Assembly: GCF_900110995.1 (NCBI RefSeq)
Contig: NZ_FOJF01000001.1
Coordinates: 3,446,803 to 3,510,802, forward strand
Direction: 5' to 3'
DNA: 64,000 nt
From: Chitinophaga sp. YR573
Lineage (GTDB): Bacteria; Bacteroidota; Bacteroidia; Chitinophagales; Chitinophagaceae
In this document: piece by piece, positions 16,753 to 25,096 of the stretch
Layout: each line of letters starts with the position of its first letter
How positions within the stretch are numbered: position 1 is the stretch's first letter
Notes under the pieces: model-generated
The model's database searches: none
What the model saw: only the letters and a program-made list of their open reading frames with translations
What the model was told of the DNA's origin: nothing
Position numbers and translations under genes: made by a program

Positions 16753-16869
16753 ATGAGAGTTAGAGCTTCCATAAAAAAAAGAAGTGCAGATTGTAAGATT
16801 GTGCGCCGCCATGGAAAATTGTTGGTAATCAACAAAAAGAATCCCCGTTTTAAACAACGTCAGGGATAA
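16753..16869 (+). CDS. rpmJ: 50S ribosomal protein L36, zinc-free type
   Basis: Only 38 residues, beginning [17 protein letters not shown] and ending [12 protein letters not shown], an unmistakable L36. The family's zinc ligands (CxxC...C...H) are reduced to a single Cys, so this is the zinc-independent form, matching the zinc-free S14 in the same operon. Starts 28 bases after infA. Confidence 0.95.
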   Translation: MRVRASIKKRSADCKIVRRHGKLLVINKKNPRFKQRQG

Positions 16870-16905
16870 TCATTAATTAGTAATTAGTAAATCTAAAATA
16901 CAAAT

Positions 16906-17286
16906 ATGGCACGTATAGCCGGTATAGATCTTCCTAAAAATAAAAGAGGAGTAATAGGCCTGACCTATATCTATGGTATTGGCCGTTCCCACGCCCAATA
17001 TATCCTGGAAACAGCTAAGATCGACTTTAGCAAAAAGGTTAAGGACTGGAATGATGATGAGCAGGGTGCTATCCGTAACATCATTAATGCTGAGTTCAAG
17101 GTTGAAGGTCAGCTGCGTTCCGAGATTCAGATGAATATCAAGCGTTTGCTGGATATCGCCTGCTATCGTGGTCTGCGTCACAGGAAAGGTTTACCATTAA
17201 GAGGTCAGCGTACACGTACCAACAGCCGTACCCGTAAAGGTAAGCGTAAGACGGTTGCAGGTAAGAAAAAGGCGCCGAAGAAATAA
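16906..17286 (+). CDS. rpsM: 30S ribosomal protein S13
   Basis: 30S head protein contacting L5 and P-site tRNA. The 126 residues begin [20 protein letters not shown] and end in the basic tail after [20 protein letters not shown]. The spacer to rpsK contains GGAACCTGGAACCTGGAA, a small tandem repeat. Confidence 0.97.
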   Translation: MARIAGIDLPKNKRGVIGLTYIYGIGRSHAQYILETAKIDFSKKVKDWNDDEQGAIRNIINAEFKVEGQLRSEIQMNIKRLLDIACYRGLRHRKGLPLRGQRTRTNSRTRKGKRKTVAGKKKAPKK

Positions 17287-17378
17287 ACTTGATATTACAA
17301 ATAACAAGTTCCTGTTTCCAATAGTCGTTTACATGACAAGCGGAAGTTGGAACCTGGAACCTGGAATTTTATATAATT

Positions 17379-17780
17379 ATGGCAAAAGCAACAAATCAAA
17401 AAACTGCTGCTAGCAAAAAGAGGGTAGTTAAAGTAGATAACTACGGTGATGTTCACATCTCTGCTAGTTTCAATAACATTATCATCAGCATTACCAACAA
17501 ACAGGGTCAGGTAATCTCCTGGTCTACTGCTGGTAAGATGGGTTTTAAAGGTTCTAAAAAGAACACTCCGTATGCTGCCCAGCTGGCTGCTTCTGATGCT
17601 GCTAAAACAGCAATCGACGCAGGGCTGAAAAGAGCAGATGTTTTTGTAAAAGGACCAGGTGCAGGTCGTGAAAGTGCTATCCGCGCTATCGCTAACTCCG
17701 GCATCGAGGTGAACATGATCAAAGACGTTACGCCTTTACCGCACAACGGTTGTCGTCCTCCAAAGAAGAGAAGAGTTTAG
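17379..17780 (+). CDS. rpsK: 30S ribosomal protein S11
   Basis: Platform protein lining the E-site mRNA path. The 133 residues include [36 protein letters not shown] and the ending [15 protein letters not shown], all diagnostic. The N-terminal 15 residues are Lys/Ala-rich and variable in the family. Confidence 0.97.
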   Translation: MAKATNQKTAASKKRVVKVDNYGDVHISASFNNIIISITNKQGQVISWSTAGKMGFKGSKKNTPYAAQLAASDAAKTAIDAGLKRADVFVKGPGAGRESAIRAIANSGIEVNMIKDVTPLPHNGCRPPKKRRV

Positions 17781-17944
17781 GAATTACACATAGAGTGGAA
17801 TTTCGAAAGTTGAAAGTTGGAAGAAATCTTCTCACTTACTGCTTTCGATTTTGCACTTTAACTTTAACATTAACAATGGGTGTATGATCAGGTTTAAGAT
17901 TTTTTAAAGATCATACATCGCAACTAAAAAATCTGTTTAATAAC

Positions 17945-18550
17945 ATGGCAAGGTATACAGGGCCCAAGACAAGAATCTGCAGAATTTTCGGAGAACCAAT
18001 TCTGGGTAACGGAAAGTATTTAGGCAAAAACAGCAATCCTCCCGGCCAGCACGGTGGAACCAAGAAGCGTAAGCAATTGGGAGAATATGCTCTTCAGTTA
18101 CGTGAAAAACAAAAAGCAAAATACACTTATGGTGTATTAGAGCGCCAGTTCGCTAACCTGTTTGATGAAGCTACCCGTCGTAAAGGTGTTACCGGTGAAG
18201 TATTGATCAAATTACTGGAAGCTCGTCTGGATAACGCGGTATTCCGCTTAGGACTTGCTGCATCACGTCCTGCTGCACGCCAGCTTGTATCTCACAAACA
18301 TATCACTGTTAACGGTGAAGTAAACAATATCGCTTCTCATCAGCTGAAACCAGGTGATGTGATCGCTCTGAAACCTTCAGCCGCTGCTAATACTGCTATC
18401 ACTAGCAACATTCGCGGTAAGAACCCCAAGTTCAGCTGGTTGGATTGGAATGAAAAAGAACTGAAAGGTGTTTTCATTGCATACCCTGAGAGAGAAAGTG
18501 TTCCGGAAAATATCAAGGAACAGCTGATCGTCGAATTGTACTCTAAATAA
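17945..18550 (+). CDS. rpsD: 30S ribosomal protein S4
   Basis: Primary 16S-binding protein and, in E. coli, the repressor of the alpha operon. The 201 residues begin MARYTGPKTRICRIFGEP, with an S4 RNA-binding domain seen as RLDNAVFRLGLAASRPAARQ and LVSHKHITVNGEVNNI. The Cys cluster of zinc-type S4 is absent apart from one Cys near the N-terminus. Confidence 0.97.
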   Translation: MARYTGPKTRICRIFGEPILGNGKYLGKNSNPPGQHGGTKKRKQLGEYALQLREKQKAKYTYGVLERQFANLFDEATRRKGVTGEVLIKLLEARLDNAVFRLGLAASRPAARQLVSHKHITVNGEVNNIASHQLKPGDVIALKPSAAANTAITSNIRGKNPKFSWLDWNEKELKGVFIAYPERESVPENIKEQLIVELYSK

Positions 18551-18559
18551 TAATATGTC

Positions 18560-18637
18560 ACTAGTCGTTAGTCATGGGTCATTAGTAATCAGCGTAAATA
18601 AATTGCGCCGGTCACTAATGACTGCATGTTAATGACT
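18560..18637 (+). repeat. Inverted and direct repeats between rpsD and rpoA
   Basis: The spacer is built from variants of GTCACTAGTC/GTCATTAGT, with GTCATTAGT facing ACTAATGAC as a 9-bp stem. Similar quasi-repetitive spacers occur between rpsS-rplV, rpsC-rplP and rpsM-rpsK. No T-run follows. Confidence 0.45.
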
Positions 18638-18675
18638 ATGGCTGTTTTACATAAACAATTAAACTTAGCATATCA

Positions 18676-19671
18676 ATGGCAATTCTGAATTTCCAAAAGC
18701 CTGATAAGATCGTTTTGCAAAAGTCAACTGACTTTGAAGCTCAATTCGAATTCCGGCCATTAGAACCGGGTTATGGGGTGACCGTGGGTAACGCGCTTCG
18801 TCGTGTACTGCTGTCTTCTCTGGAGGGTTATGCCATTGTGGGAATAAAAATTGAAGGCGCAGATCATGAATTTGCTACTTTAAAAGGAATTACTGAAGAC
18901 GTAACAGAAATTATCCTGAACCTGAAACAGGTTCGTTTTAAAAGGATAGTTGAAAATGAAGTAAGCAACGAAAAAATTCAGATTTCCATAAAAGGTAAAA
19001 CAGAATTCCGTGCAGATCTGATCGAGAAAGCTACAAGTGCTTTCCAGATCATGAACCCTGAACTGTTGATCTGTACTCTTGATCCTTCCGCAAAGCTGGA
19101 TATCGAGTTAACTATCGGTAAAGGCCGTGGTTATGTACCTGCAGAAGAGAATAAGCCTAAAGATGCCGTTTTCGGTTATATAGCGATAGATTCTATCTTT
19201 ACTCCAATCAAGAACGTAAAGTATAGCATCGAAAATACCCGTGTGGAACAAAAGACGGATTACGAGAAACTGATCATGGAAGTGATCACTGATGGTACCA
19301 TCCACCCGGAAGAAGCTGTAAAACAGGCTTCCCGCATTCTGATACAACACCTTATGATCATCACTGATGAAAACATCAGCTTTGATACCAAGGACACTGA
19401 AAAAGAAGATGTTGTTGACGAACAAACGCTTCAGCTGCGTAAGATCCTGAAAACGCCACTGGAAGATCTGGACTTGAGTGTTCGTGCTTTCAACTGTCTG
19501 AAAGCTGCGAAAATCAACTCCCTGAGCGAACTGGTACAGTACGAACAGGAAGAACTGATGAAATTCAGAAACTTTGGTCAGAAATCCCTGAGCGAAATCG
19601 AACAGGTTCTGAACGAAAGAGGTCTGCACTTCGGTATGGATCTGTCCAAACTGAAACTCGACGAAGAATAG
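18676..19671 (+). CDS. rpoA: DNA-directed RNA polymerase subunit alpha
   Basis: Assembles RNA polymerase and contacts regulators. N-terminal dimerisation domain (about 1-235) shows [20 protein letters not shown] and [21 protein letters not shown] linker of about 20 acidic residues leads to the C-terminal domain with [20 protein letters not shown] and [16 protein letters not shown] (helix-hairpin-helix DNA binding). At 331 residues, standard length. A 9-bp CCGGCTTTT hairpin without T-run separates it from rplQ. Confidence 0.98.
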   Translation: MAILNFQKPDKIVLQKSTDFEAQFEFRPLEPGYGVTVGNALRRVLLSSLEGYAIVGIKIEGADHEFATLKGITEDVTEIILNLKQVRFKRIVENEVSNEKIQISIKGKTEFRADLIEKATSAFQIMNPELLICTLDPSAKLDIELTIGKGRGYVPAEENKPKDAVFGYIAIDSIFTPIKNVKYSIENTRVEQKTDYEKLIMEVITDGTIHPEEAVKQASRILIQHLMIITDENISFDTKDTEKEDVVDEQTLQLRKILKTPLEDLDLSVRAFNCLKAAKINSLSELVQYEQEELMKFRNFGQKSLSEIEQVLNERGLHFGMDLSKLKLDEE

Positions 19672-19791
19672 TCACATATAAAAGCCGGAAACAGCGCTAC
19701 CTGGTAGAACTGTTGCCGGCTTTTACATTTATATTAAACAAGTACCCTGTAATTCCTGACACGGTATAGGGGAAATCTAAAACAAATAGTC

Positions 19792-20274
19792 ATGCGTCAC
19801 GGAGTAAAATTAAACAAACTGAGCAGAACTTCTGCTCACCGTAAGGCCCTGTTATCTAACCTGGCTTGCGAACTGATCAGACACAAACGTATCAACACTA
19901 CCCTCGCTAAGGCGAAGGCGCTGCGCGTTTATGTTGAGCCTTTGCTCACAAGAGGAAAGACCGATTCTACCCACAACCGTAGAATTGTGTTCAGCTATCT
20001 GCAGGAAAAGGAAGCTATCAAGGAACTGTTTGGTCTTATCAGCGAAAAAATCGCAAACCGTCCAGGTGGTTACACCCGTATCATCAAGTTAGGCAAACGT
20101 GTTGGTGACAACGCTGAAGTTGCTTTGATTGAACTGGTTGACTTCAACGAGATCTATGGTGGTAAAGCAGAAAAAGAAGCTGCTCCTGCTAAGAAAACTC
20201 GTCGTGCCGGTGGTGCAAAGAAAAAAGCTGGTGAAGAAGGTACAGATGCAACTGAAGAAAAAGCAGCTGAATAG
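19792..20274 (+). CDS. rplQ: 50S ribosomal protein L17 with charged C-terminal tail
   Basis: Exit-tunnel rim protein. The conserved core begins [20 protein letters not shown] and ends near [13 protein letters not shown] at about residue 120. A further 40 residues are Lys/Ala/Glu-rich ([17 protein letters not shown] and onward) and look disordered. Such tails are common in Bacteroidota L17. Last gene of the superoperon, followed by an intrinsic terminator. Confidence 0.96.
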   Translation: MRHGVKLNKLSRTSAHRKALLSNLACELIRHKRINTTLAKAKALRVYVEPLLTRGKTDSTHNRRIVFSYLQEKEAIKELFGLISEKIANRPGGYTRIIKLGKRVGDNAEVALIELVDFNEIYGGKAEKEAAPAKKTRRAGGAKKKAGEEGTDATEEKAAE

Positions 20275-20306
20275 TAGTTTAGCACAGCTTAAACTTATAA
20301 AGAGGT

Positions 20307-20332
20307 CCCGGGATTATTTCCCGGGATTTTTT
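20307..20332 (+). terminator. Intrinsic terminator of the ribosomal superoperon
   Basis: CCCGGGA (20307-20313) pairs with TCCCGGG (20319-20325), followed by A and seven T. It lies 33 bases after the rplQ stop. Confidence 0.9.
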
Positions 20333-20453
20333 TATGCATGATAGTCAGGATATTAAGTAAAAGGGATATGTATTGATTATAATTTTTTGTAATATCGCAT
20401 TCTGAACCTGATGGTTTGTCGCCGGAAGGTTGGTTTTTAAATCCCTCTATTTT

Positions 20454-21281
20454 ATGATATACCTGAAATGTAAGAGCTGTGGGCACTATAATGAACTGCG
20501 ATCGGAGTTCCTCACCTTTTGCGGTCAATGTGAAAAGAAATTAGAAAATAATTATTCCGAATGGAAGAATAAGCGCCCTGAAAGTAACTTCGAAGATTTC
20601 CAGCAGGAAGTTGCGGTGGAGACAAATGGTGTAAAAACCAGCCGTCTGACCATCCTCAAACAACGTTATCTCAAACAGGTAGGCAGAAGGGGAGTACTCC
20701 TCACCCTCATTCTGGTGATTGGGGTGGCTGCGGTAGCTGGTGGCTACTTCGGCAAACGTGTCGTATACGGCATGATCTTCCCTAAACTAAATAAAGCCTC
20801 TCTGTATAAATCCTGGGAAACAGCTGTTATTGGCCGTCAGGCATTGGAAATCAGTACGCCTATGCACCTCGGAGTTGACGACAAACCACTCATACCGGAA
20901 ATCGCGCAGCTGGTAGAATATGCCAAAAGCTACCGCAACAGGGGCGATGATGGTATGCAGATAGAAGTGAACATGTACAGCTACCGCCCGAACATCTCTA
21001 ACGACCTGGAAGTAGCTGGCGTAGCCGCTGCTGACGAAATGAAGAAATCCGGAGAGATCTCTGATCTCAAATACACTTCCAGCCCGGTAATGCAAAGTGG
21101 CATAGACGCCCTCTTGCAACAGGGAACTTTCGCCTTTAAGAATGCTATCCGGCTTTCCTTTTGTAACCTGTTACTGGTAAGCGGACAACACCGCTGGCAG
21201 ATAGCTATCCGTTACAGGGAAGACGATACAACCGCATCTCTGGCAGCTCAGCGTATTATAAAATCGATCCGCATTAAGTAA
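20454..21281 (+). CDS. Zinc-ribbon membrane-anchored protein of unknown function
   Basis: Starting at the ATG at 20454 (MIYLKCKSCGHYNELR) gives 275 residues. The first 30 hold a CxxC...CxxC zinc ribbon (CKSC and CGQC). A linker and a basic patch follow, then one transmembrane helix around residues 80-100 (VLLTLILVIGVAAVAGGYFG). The remaining 170 residues should be outside the cytoplasm. The last part mentions no known domain by eye. Architecture resembles cytoplasmic zinc-ribbon sensors tethered to a periplasmic domain. An in-frame TTG at 20430 is rejected because it separates the ribbon from its usual N-terminal position. Function unknown. Confidence 0.7.
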   Translation: MIYLKCKSCGHYNELRSEFLTFCGQCEKKLENNYSEWKNKRPESNFEDFQQEVAVETNGVKTSRLTILKQRYLKQVGRRGVLLTLILVIGVAAVAGGYFGKRVVYGMIFPKLNKASLYKSWETAVIGRQALEISTPMHLGVDDKPLIPEIAQLVEYAKSYRNRGDDGMQIEVNMYSYRPNISNDLEVAGVAAADEMKKSGEISDLKYTSSPVMQSGIDALLQQGTFAFKNAIRLSFCNLLLVSGQHRWQIAIRYREDDTTASLAAQRIIKSIRIK

Positions 21282-21341
21282 TTGAAAATTAAAGCTTGAG
21301 AATTAATATGGGCAATTATTAATTCTTAACCTTTAATTCAA

Positions 21342-21349
21342 TAACTTTG
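21342..21349 (+). promoter_or_regulatory. -7 promoter element of carA
   Basis: TAACTTTG matches TAnnTTTG exactly, 28 bases before the carA ATG. The -33 region is AT-rich without a clean TTTG. An in-frame TTG overlapping this box was rejected as a start codon for that reason. Confidence 0.5.
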
Positions 21350-21376
21350 CACGATTTTTTAAAACGAAAAATAAGC

Positions 21377-22486
21377 ATGCCTCAGACAAGATCAATACAG
21401 CCAGCCATACTGTTGTTAGACGATGGTACGGTATATCAGGGAAAAGCTTTTGGTAAAATTGGCACCGCATCTGGTGAATTGTGTTTTAACACGGGAATGA
21501 CCGGATACCAGGAAGTATTTACGGACCCTTCTTACAAAGGGCAGGTATTGATCATGAATAACTGCTACGTAGGTAACTATGGTGTTAAGAAAGACGATGT
21601 AGAGAGTGAAAGTGTAAAGATCAGTGGATTAATATGCAAGAATATCTCTTACAATCACTCCAGACAGATGGCAGACGGCTCCATAGAGCAGTTTTTAAAG
21701 GATAACAACCTGGTAGCCATCTATGATGTAGATACCCGCGCTTTGGTGTCTCATATTCGCAGTAAAGGTGCAATGAACTGCATCATCTCTTCTGAAATTC
21801 TCGATATTGACCAACTGAAGGCAGAACTGGCTAAAGTACCTTCTATGGAAGGTCTGGCACTCTGTGCTGAAGTAAGTACAAAAGAACCTTATAATATTGG
21901 TGACCCGTCTGCTGATATCCGTATCGCAGTGCTGGACAATGGTGTTAAGCGTAACATGCTGAAATGCCTGTCTGAAAAGGGCGCTTACCTGCAGGTATTT
22001 CCTACAGATACTACTTTCGAAGAGTGTGAGAAGTTCAAACCTAACGCTTACTTCATTTCTAACGGTCCCGGTGATCCGGCTCCCCTGAAATATGCAGTAA
22101 CCACTGTGAAGAAGATCCTGGATGCCAGTCGTCCAATGTTTGGTATCTGCTTAGGTCATCAGCTGCTTGCCCTGGCAAACGATATCCCTACATACAAAAT
22201 GCACCATGGTCACCGTGGTCTGAACCACCCGGTAAAGAACCTGGCTACCGGTCGTTGCGAGATCACTACCCAGAACCACGGTTTTGCGGTAGATCCTAAA
22301 GCAATTGCTGCCAGTACTACAGTAGAGATCACACACGTGAACCTGAACGATGAGTCAATAGAAGGTATCCGTATTAAGAATAAACCGGCATTCTCCGTAC
22401 AGTACCATCCGGAATCAACTCCTGGTCCTCACGATAGCCGTTACCTCTTCGATGACTTCTTCAGTATGATCAGGAAGCACATGTAA
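21377..22486 (+). CDS. carA: Carbamoyl-phosphate synthase small (glutaminase) subunit
   Basis: Hydrolyses glutamine and channels ammonia to CarB for carbamoyl phosphate, feeding pyrimidine and arginine synthesis. N-terminal domain with ELCFNTGMTGYQEVFTDPSY; C-terminal class I amidotransferase with the nucleophile in FGICLGHQLLALA and the His-Glu pair in VQYHPESTPGPHD. The 369 residues start at 21377 (MPQTRSIQPAILLLDDGTVY). carB is not adjacent within the window. Confidence 0.97.
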   Translation: MPQTRSIQPAILLLDDGTVYQGKAFGKIGTASGELCFNTGMTGYQEVFTDPSYKGQVLIMNNCYVGNYGVKKDDVESESVKISGLICKNISYNHSRQMADGSIEQFLKDNNLVAIYDVDTRALVSHIRSKGAMNCIISSEILDIDQLKAELAKVPSMEGLALCAEVSTKEPYNIGDPSADIRIAVLDNGVKRNMLKCLSEKGAYLQVFPTDTTFEECEKFKPNAYFISNGPGDPAPLKYAVTTVKKILDASRPMFGICLGHQLLALANDIPTYKMHHGHRGLNHPVKNLATGRCEITTQNHGFAVDPKAIAASTTVEITHVNLNDESIEGIRIKNKPAFSVQYHPESTPGPHDSRYLFDDFFSMIRKHM

Positions 22487-22504
22487 AAAGAAAAGAAAAT
22501 AAAT

Positions 22505-22535
22505 ATAGAGCGGTCCGGAATTTCCGGGCCGTTTT
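22505..22535 (+). terminator. Intrinsic terminator of carA
   Basis: A 10-bp stem of CGGTCCGGAA with TTCCGGGCCG and almost no loop, followed by TTTTTCGTT. It lies about 20 bases after the carA stop. Confidence 0.85.
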
Positions 22536-22659
22536 TCGTTTAAACCTGTTTTTGCCCCGGCTGCTAAACGAGAAGAAAGTATTAACCATATCCGGTTCGG
22601 ATGAGGGAATATAATTGCTATAAGATTGATAATGAGTGGATAGAGGAGAGGTATGGGCA

Positions 22660-22950
22660 AAAAAATACGGCTCCGTGATCGGAGCCGTTTGCCTTTATAA
22701 ATTCCACGTTATGAAAAACTGATACAAAAATACGGTATTTAGCTAAAACGTTTTAGTTTATCTTAAACTTTTTTTCAGAATTGACAGAAATTTGATAATT
22801 CTATCCTTCTGTGTTGATAAGTCAAAGGTCGTTCCTAAAAAACGTTCAAAAAAATTACGAAGGTTAATTTTATGCTAAACCTCTTTCTTTGGTCTTCGCT
22901 TTGGCAACTCTTTTACTTCACTCTATATCTGTTTGCTGCCGTTCACAATT
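22660..22950 (-). ncRNA. Candidate small noncoding RNA, minus strand
   Basis: The carA to aminotransferase gap holds no ORF of note. On the minus strand it has an exact -7 box TATATTTG (22958 down to 22951) and, about 260 bases later, a strong hairpin ACGGCTCCG/CGGAGCCGT (22669-22690) followed by a run of T on that strand. Both neighbouring genes already have terminators of their own, so this hairpin belongs to something else. The stretch between is A/T-rich with several short stems. A 6S-like RNA, another trans-acting RNA or a leader remnant are all possible; no family was recognised. Confidence 0.4.
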
Positions 22951-23085
22951 CAAATATACAAACAAAATTGAACTAAAAAACATTTTCAGTATAAAAAATG
23001 CTCTTTTTATCTAAAAAAGTAAATATAGATTTTTTTATAATGCAAAAAAGGAGCTGTTTTAGCATAAAAATGGCAGAAATAAGAA

Positions 23086-23121
23086 TAATCACATTATATA
23101 GAATTTTATATAATGTGATTA
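23086..23121 (-). terminator. Terminator of the aminotransferase gene
   Basis: Perfect 15-bp inverted repeat, TAATCACATTATATA (23086-23100) against TATATAATGTGATTA (23107-23121), eight bases beyond the aminotransferase stop. It is AT-rich, followed on the minus strand by ATTATTCTTATTTC rather than a clean T-run. Confidence 0.65.
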
Positions 23122-23129
23122 CTGTGTAT

Positions 23130-24362
23130 TTAATGTCTCTCGCCAAACAAAACTGAACCGTTCCTTTGTGCAGTTTTGCCCGGATAAACTTCCAATGCCC
23201 TGGATAAACAGGTCATCGCCTTACGAATATCTTCCTTGTTCAGTACATAAGCCAGCCTTACCTCGTTCTTACCTAACCCGGGGGTTGCATAAAAACCGGT
23301 AGCAGGGGATAACATCACCGTCTGCTGTTCGTAAGAGAAAGATTCCAGTATCCACTGGCAGAATTTATCTGCATCATCAATAGGTAAACGGGCAATCGCA
23401 TAAAACGCTCCTCCCGGATTAGGGCAAAATACCCCCGGCATCTTATTCAGCATCTCTACCAGCACATCACGGCGGCTTTGATACTCTGCCTTTATCTCAT
23501 CAAAATAATTAACCGGCAGGTCTACAGCAGCTTCTCCGGCTATCTGCGCAAAAGAAGGAGGGCTCAGACGGGCCTGTGCAAATTTCAGCACTGCATCCAG
23601 TACTGCCTGATTTTTAGTTACCAGCGCACCTATACGTCCGCCACAGGCACTATAACGTTTGGAGATAGTATCCATTAATATCACATTGTTCTCCAGTCCT
23701 TCCAGGTTCATAGCTGAGAAATGTTCTCCCGTATAGCAGAACTCCCTGTAAGCCTCATCAGAGAAGAGATATAAATTATGACGCAGACATACCTGCTTCA
23801 GTACTTCCAGCTCTTCACGGCTATATAAATAACCGGTAGGGTTGTTAGGATTGCAGATCATGATTGCCTTTGTACGTGGGGTAATGGCTTTTTCAAAATC
23901 TTCCATAGCAGGCAGCGCAAATCCACTTTCTATATGAGAAGTGATCGTCTGTACCTTAATACCTGCTTCTACCGCAAAACCGTTGTAATTAGCATAAAAG
24001 GGTTCTGGTACCAGCACTTCATCACCCGCATCCAGGCAGGCCATAAAGGCAAACAGGATCGCCTCAGAGCCTCCTGTAGTAACAATAATCTGCTCATGTG
24101 TAAGCTGAATATCAAACCTGTTGTAATAGGTCACCAGCTTACGGCGATAACTTTCATTACCCGCACTATGACTGTATTCAAGTACTTTGAAATCTGAATG
24201 GCGTACCGCATCCAGCACTGGTTTTGGTGTTTCAATATCCGGCTGCCCGATGTTAAGGTGATACACCTTAATCCCCTTTTTCTTGGCAGCTTCTGCATAA
24301 GGGACTAATTTCCGGATGGGGGAAGACGGCATTTGCTCTCCTCTCTTACTAATGGTAGGCAT
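23130..24362 (-). CDS. PLP-dependent aminotransferase, class I/II (aspartate aminotransferase-like)
   Basis: Fold-type I aminotransferase exchanging an amino group between an amino acid and a 2-oxoacid. The 410 residues show YSHSAGNESYRRKL, the cofactor-region NPNNPTGYLYSREE, SDEAYREF (Asp/Tyr contacting PLP), TISKRYSACGGRIG with the Schiff-base lysine, and RLAY near the C-terminus for the substrate carboxylate arginine. Closest in look to AspC-type or alanine/aromatic transaminases; the substrate is not decided by these motifs. Monocistronic, with its own terminator. Confidence 0.88.
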   Translation of the reverse strand: MPTISKRGEQMPSSPIRKLVPYAEAAKKKGIKVYHLNIGQPDIETPKPVLDAVRHSDFKVLEYSHSAGNESYRRKLVTYYNRFDIQLTHEQIIVTTGGSEAILFAFMACLDAGDEVLVPEPFYANYNGFAVEAGIKVQTITSHIESGFALPAMEDFEKAITPRTKAIMICNPNNPTGYLYSREELEVLKQVCLRHNLYLFSDEAYREFCYTGEHFSAMNLEGLENNVILMDTISKRYSACGGRIGALVTKNQAVLDAVLKFAQARLSPPSFAQIAGEAAVDLPVNYFDEIKAEYQSRRDVLVEMLNKMPGVFCPNPGGAFYAIARLPIDDADKFCQWILESFSYEQQTVMLSPATGFYATPGLGKNEVRLAYVLNKEDIRKAMTCLSRALEVYPGKTAQRNGSVLFGERH

Positions 24363-24428
24363 AAAATGTTTTGATTTTGCGTATACAAAGGTAGGGGATA
24401 TAAGACAGAGGAAATTACCTGAATAAAA

Positions 24429-24455
24429 AAGCCTTACAGTTAAACTGCAAGGCTT
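24429..24455 (-). terminator. Terminator of the DUF1573 gene
   Basis: AAGCCTTACAGTT and AACTGCAAGGCTT form a stem with one mismatch, and six T follow on the minus strand. It lies about 40 bases beyond the stop. Confidence 0.75.
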
Positions 24456-24496
24456 AATATTTTACTGGATGCAGTTAAACTGCGCAAGTAAGAAAA

Positions 24497-24907
24497 TTAG
24501 TTTTCTACTGTTCCTGTCAGGTGTAATTCTTTGTCCTGATCTACTCCTTTCAGCTTAACCCAGATAGTTTTGTTCTGCTGACCTACACTGTTTGCACTGT
24601 AACCAGCAGTAATTTTACCTTTCTTACCAGGTAAGATTGGTTCTTTAGTCCAGGTAGGAGTAGTACAACCGCAACTTGCGCGGGCTGTTTCAACTAATAC
24701 TGGTTCTTTTGAGGTGTTGGTAAATTCAAAATCAACTGAAACTGGTTTGTTCAGCTTAGTTTTACCAAAATCAATGCTTTCCTGTTTAAACTTTACTTTA
24801 GCATCAACAGGGTTTGCTGGTGTTGTTGTTCCGCTTTGCGCTTGAGCAAAGATAGCCGTAGTTACCAACATGCTCGCAAATAGGGATAAGATAAACTTTT
24901 TCATCAT
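24497..24907 (-). CDS. Secreted DUF1573 protein
   Basis: Small exported protein of the DUF1573 family, common in Bacteroidota and of unknown role. With the start at 24907 (MMKKFILSLFASMLV) it has a good signal peptide cleaved near AIFAQA. The mature part carries the family core KFKQESIDFGKTKLNKPV and TARASCGCTTPTWTKEPI, the CGC motif being the hallmark. The fold is an immunoglobulin-like sandwich. An ATG 12 codons further upstream would spoil the signal peptide and is rejected. Confidence 0.85.
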   Translation of the reverse strand: MMKKFILSLFASMLVTTAIFAQAQSGTTTPANPVDAKVKFKQESIDFGKTKLNKPVSVDFEFTNTSKEPVLVETARASCGCTTPTWTKEPILPGKKGKITAGYSANSVGQQNKTIWVKLKGVDQDKELHLTGTVEN

Positions 24908-25071
24908 TAAGGGTGTTTTAAACGATTGGTTAAAAATGATCATCGTCTGTGTAACAAATTTACAGCCAAAAATAATCTATCGTCAGAGAATTTATTAAAA
25001 TCTTATTAAAAAAAATAAGATTATTTTAATGCATGTATTTTCAGGCATTTCACAACTGTATAATTTAACCT

Positions 25072-25079
25072 TACTTTTG
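25072..25079 (+). promoter_or_regulatory. -7 promoter element of the E1 fusion gene
   Basis: TACTTTTG, an exact TAnnTTTG match, 17 bases before the ATG at 25097. A weak -33 candidate (TTTC) lies about 20 bases upstream. Confidence 0.5.
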
Positions 25080-25096
25080 TACCATAACAATGAGGC

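Noticed and set aside
19108-19629. 173-codon minus-strand ORF inside rpoA
   Set aside because: Shadow of rpoA with strong Phe/Gln bias.
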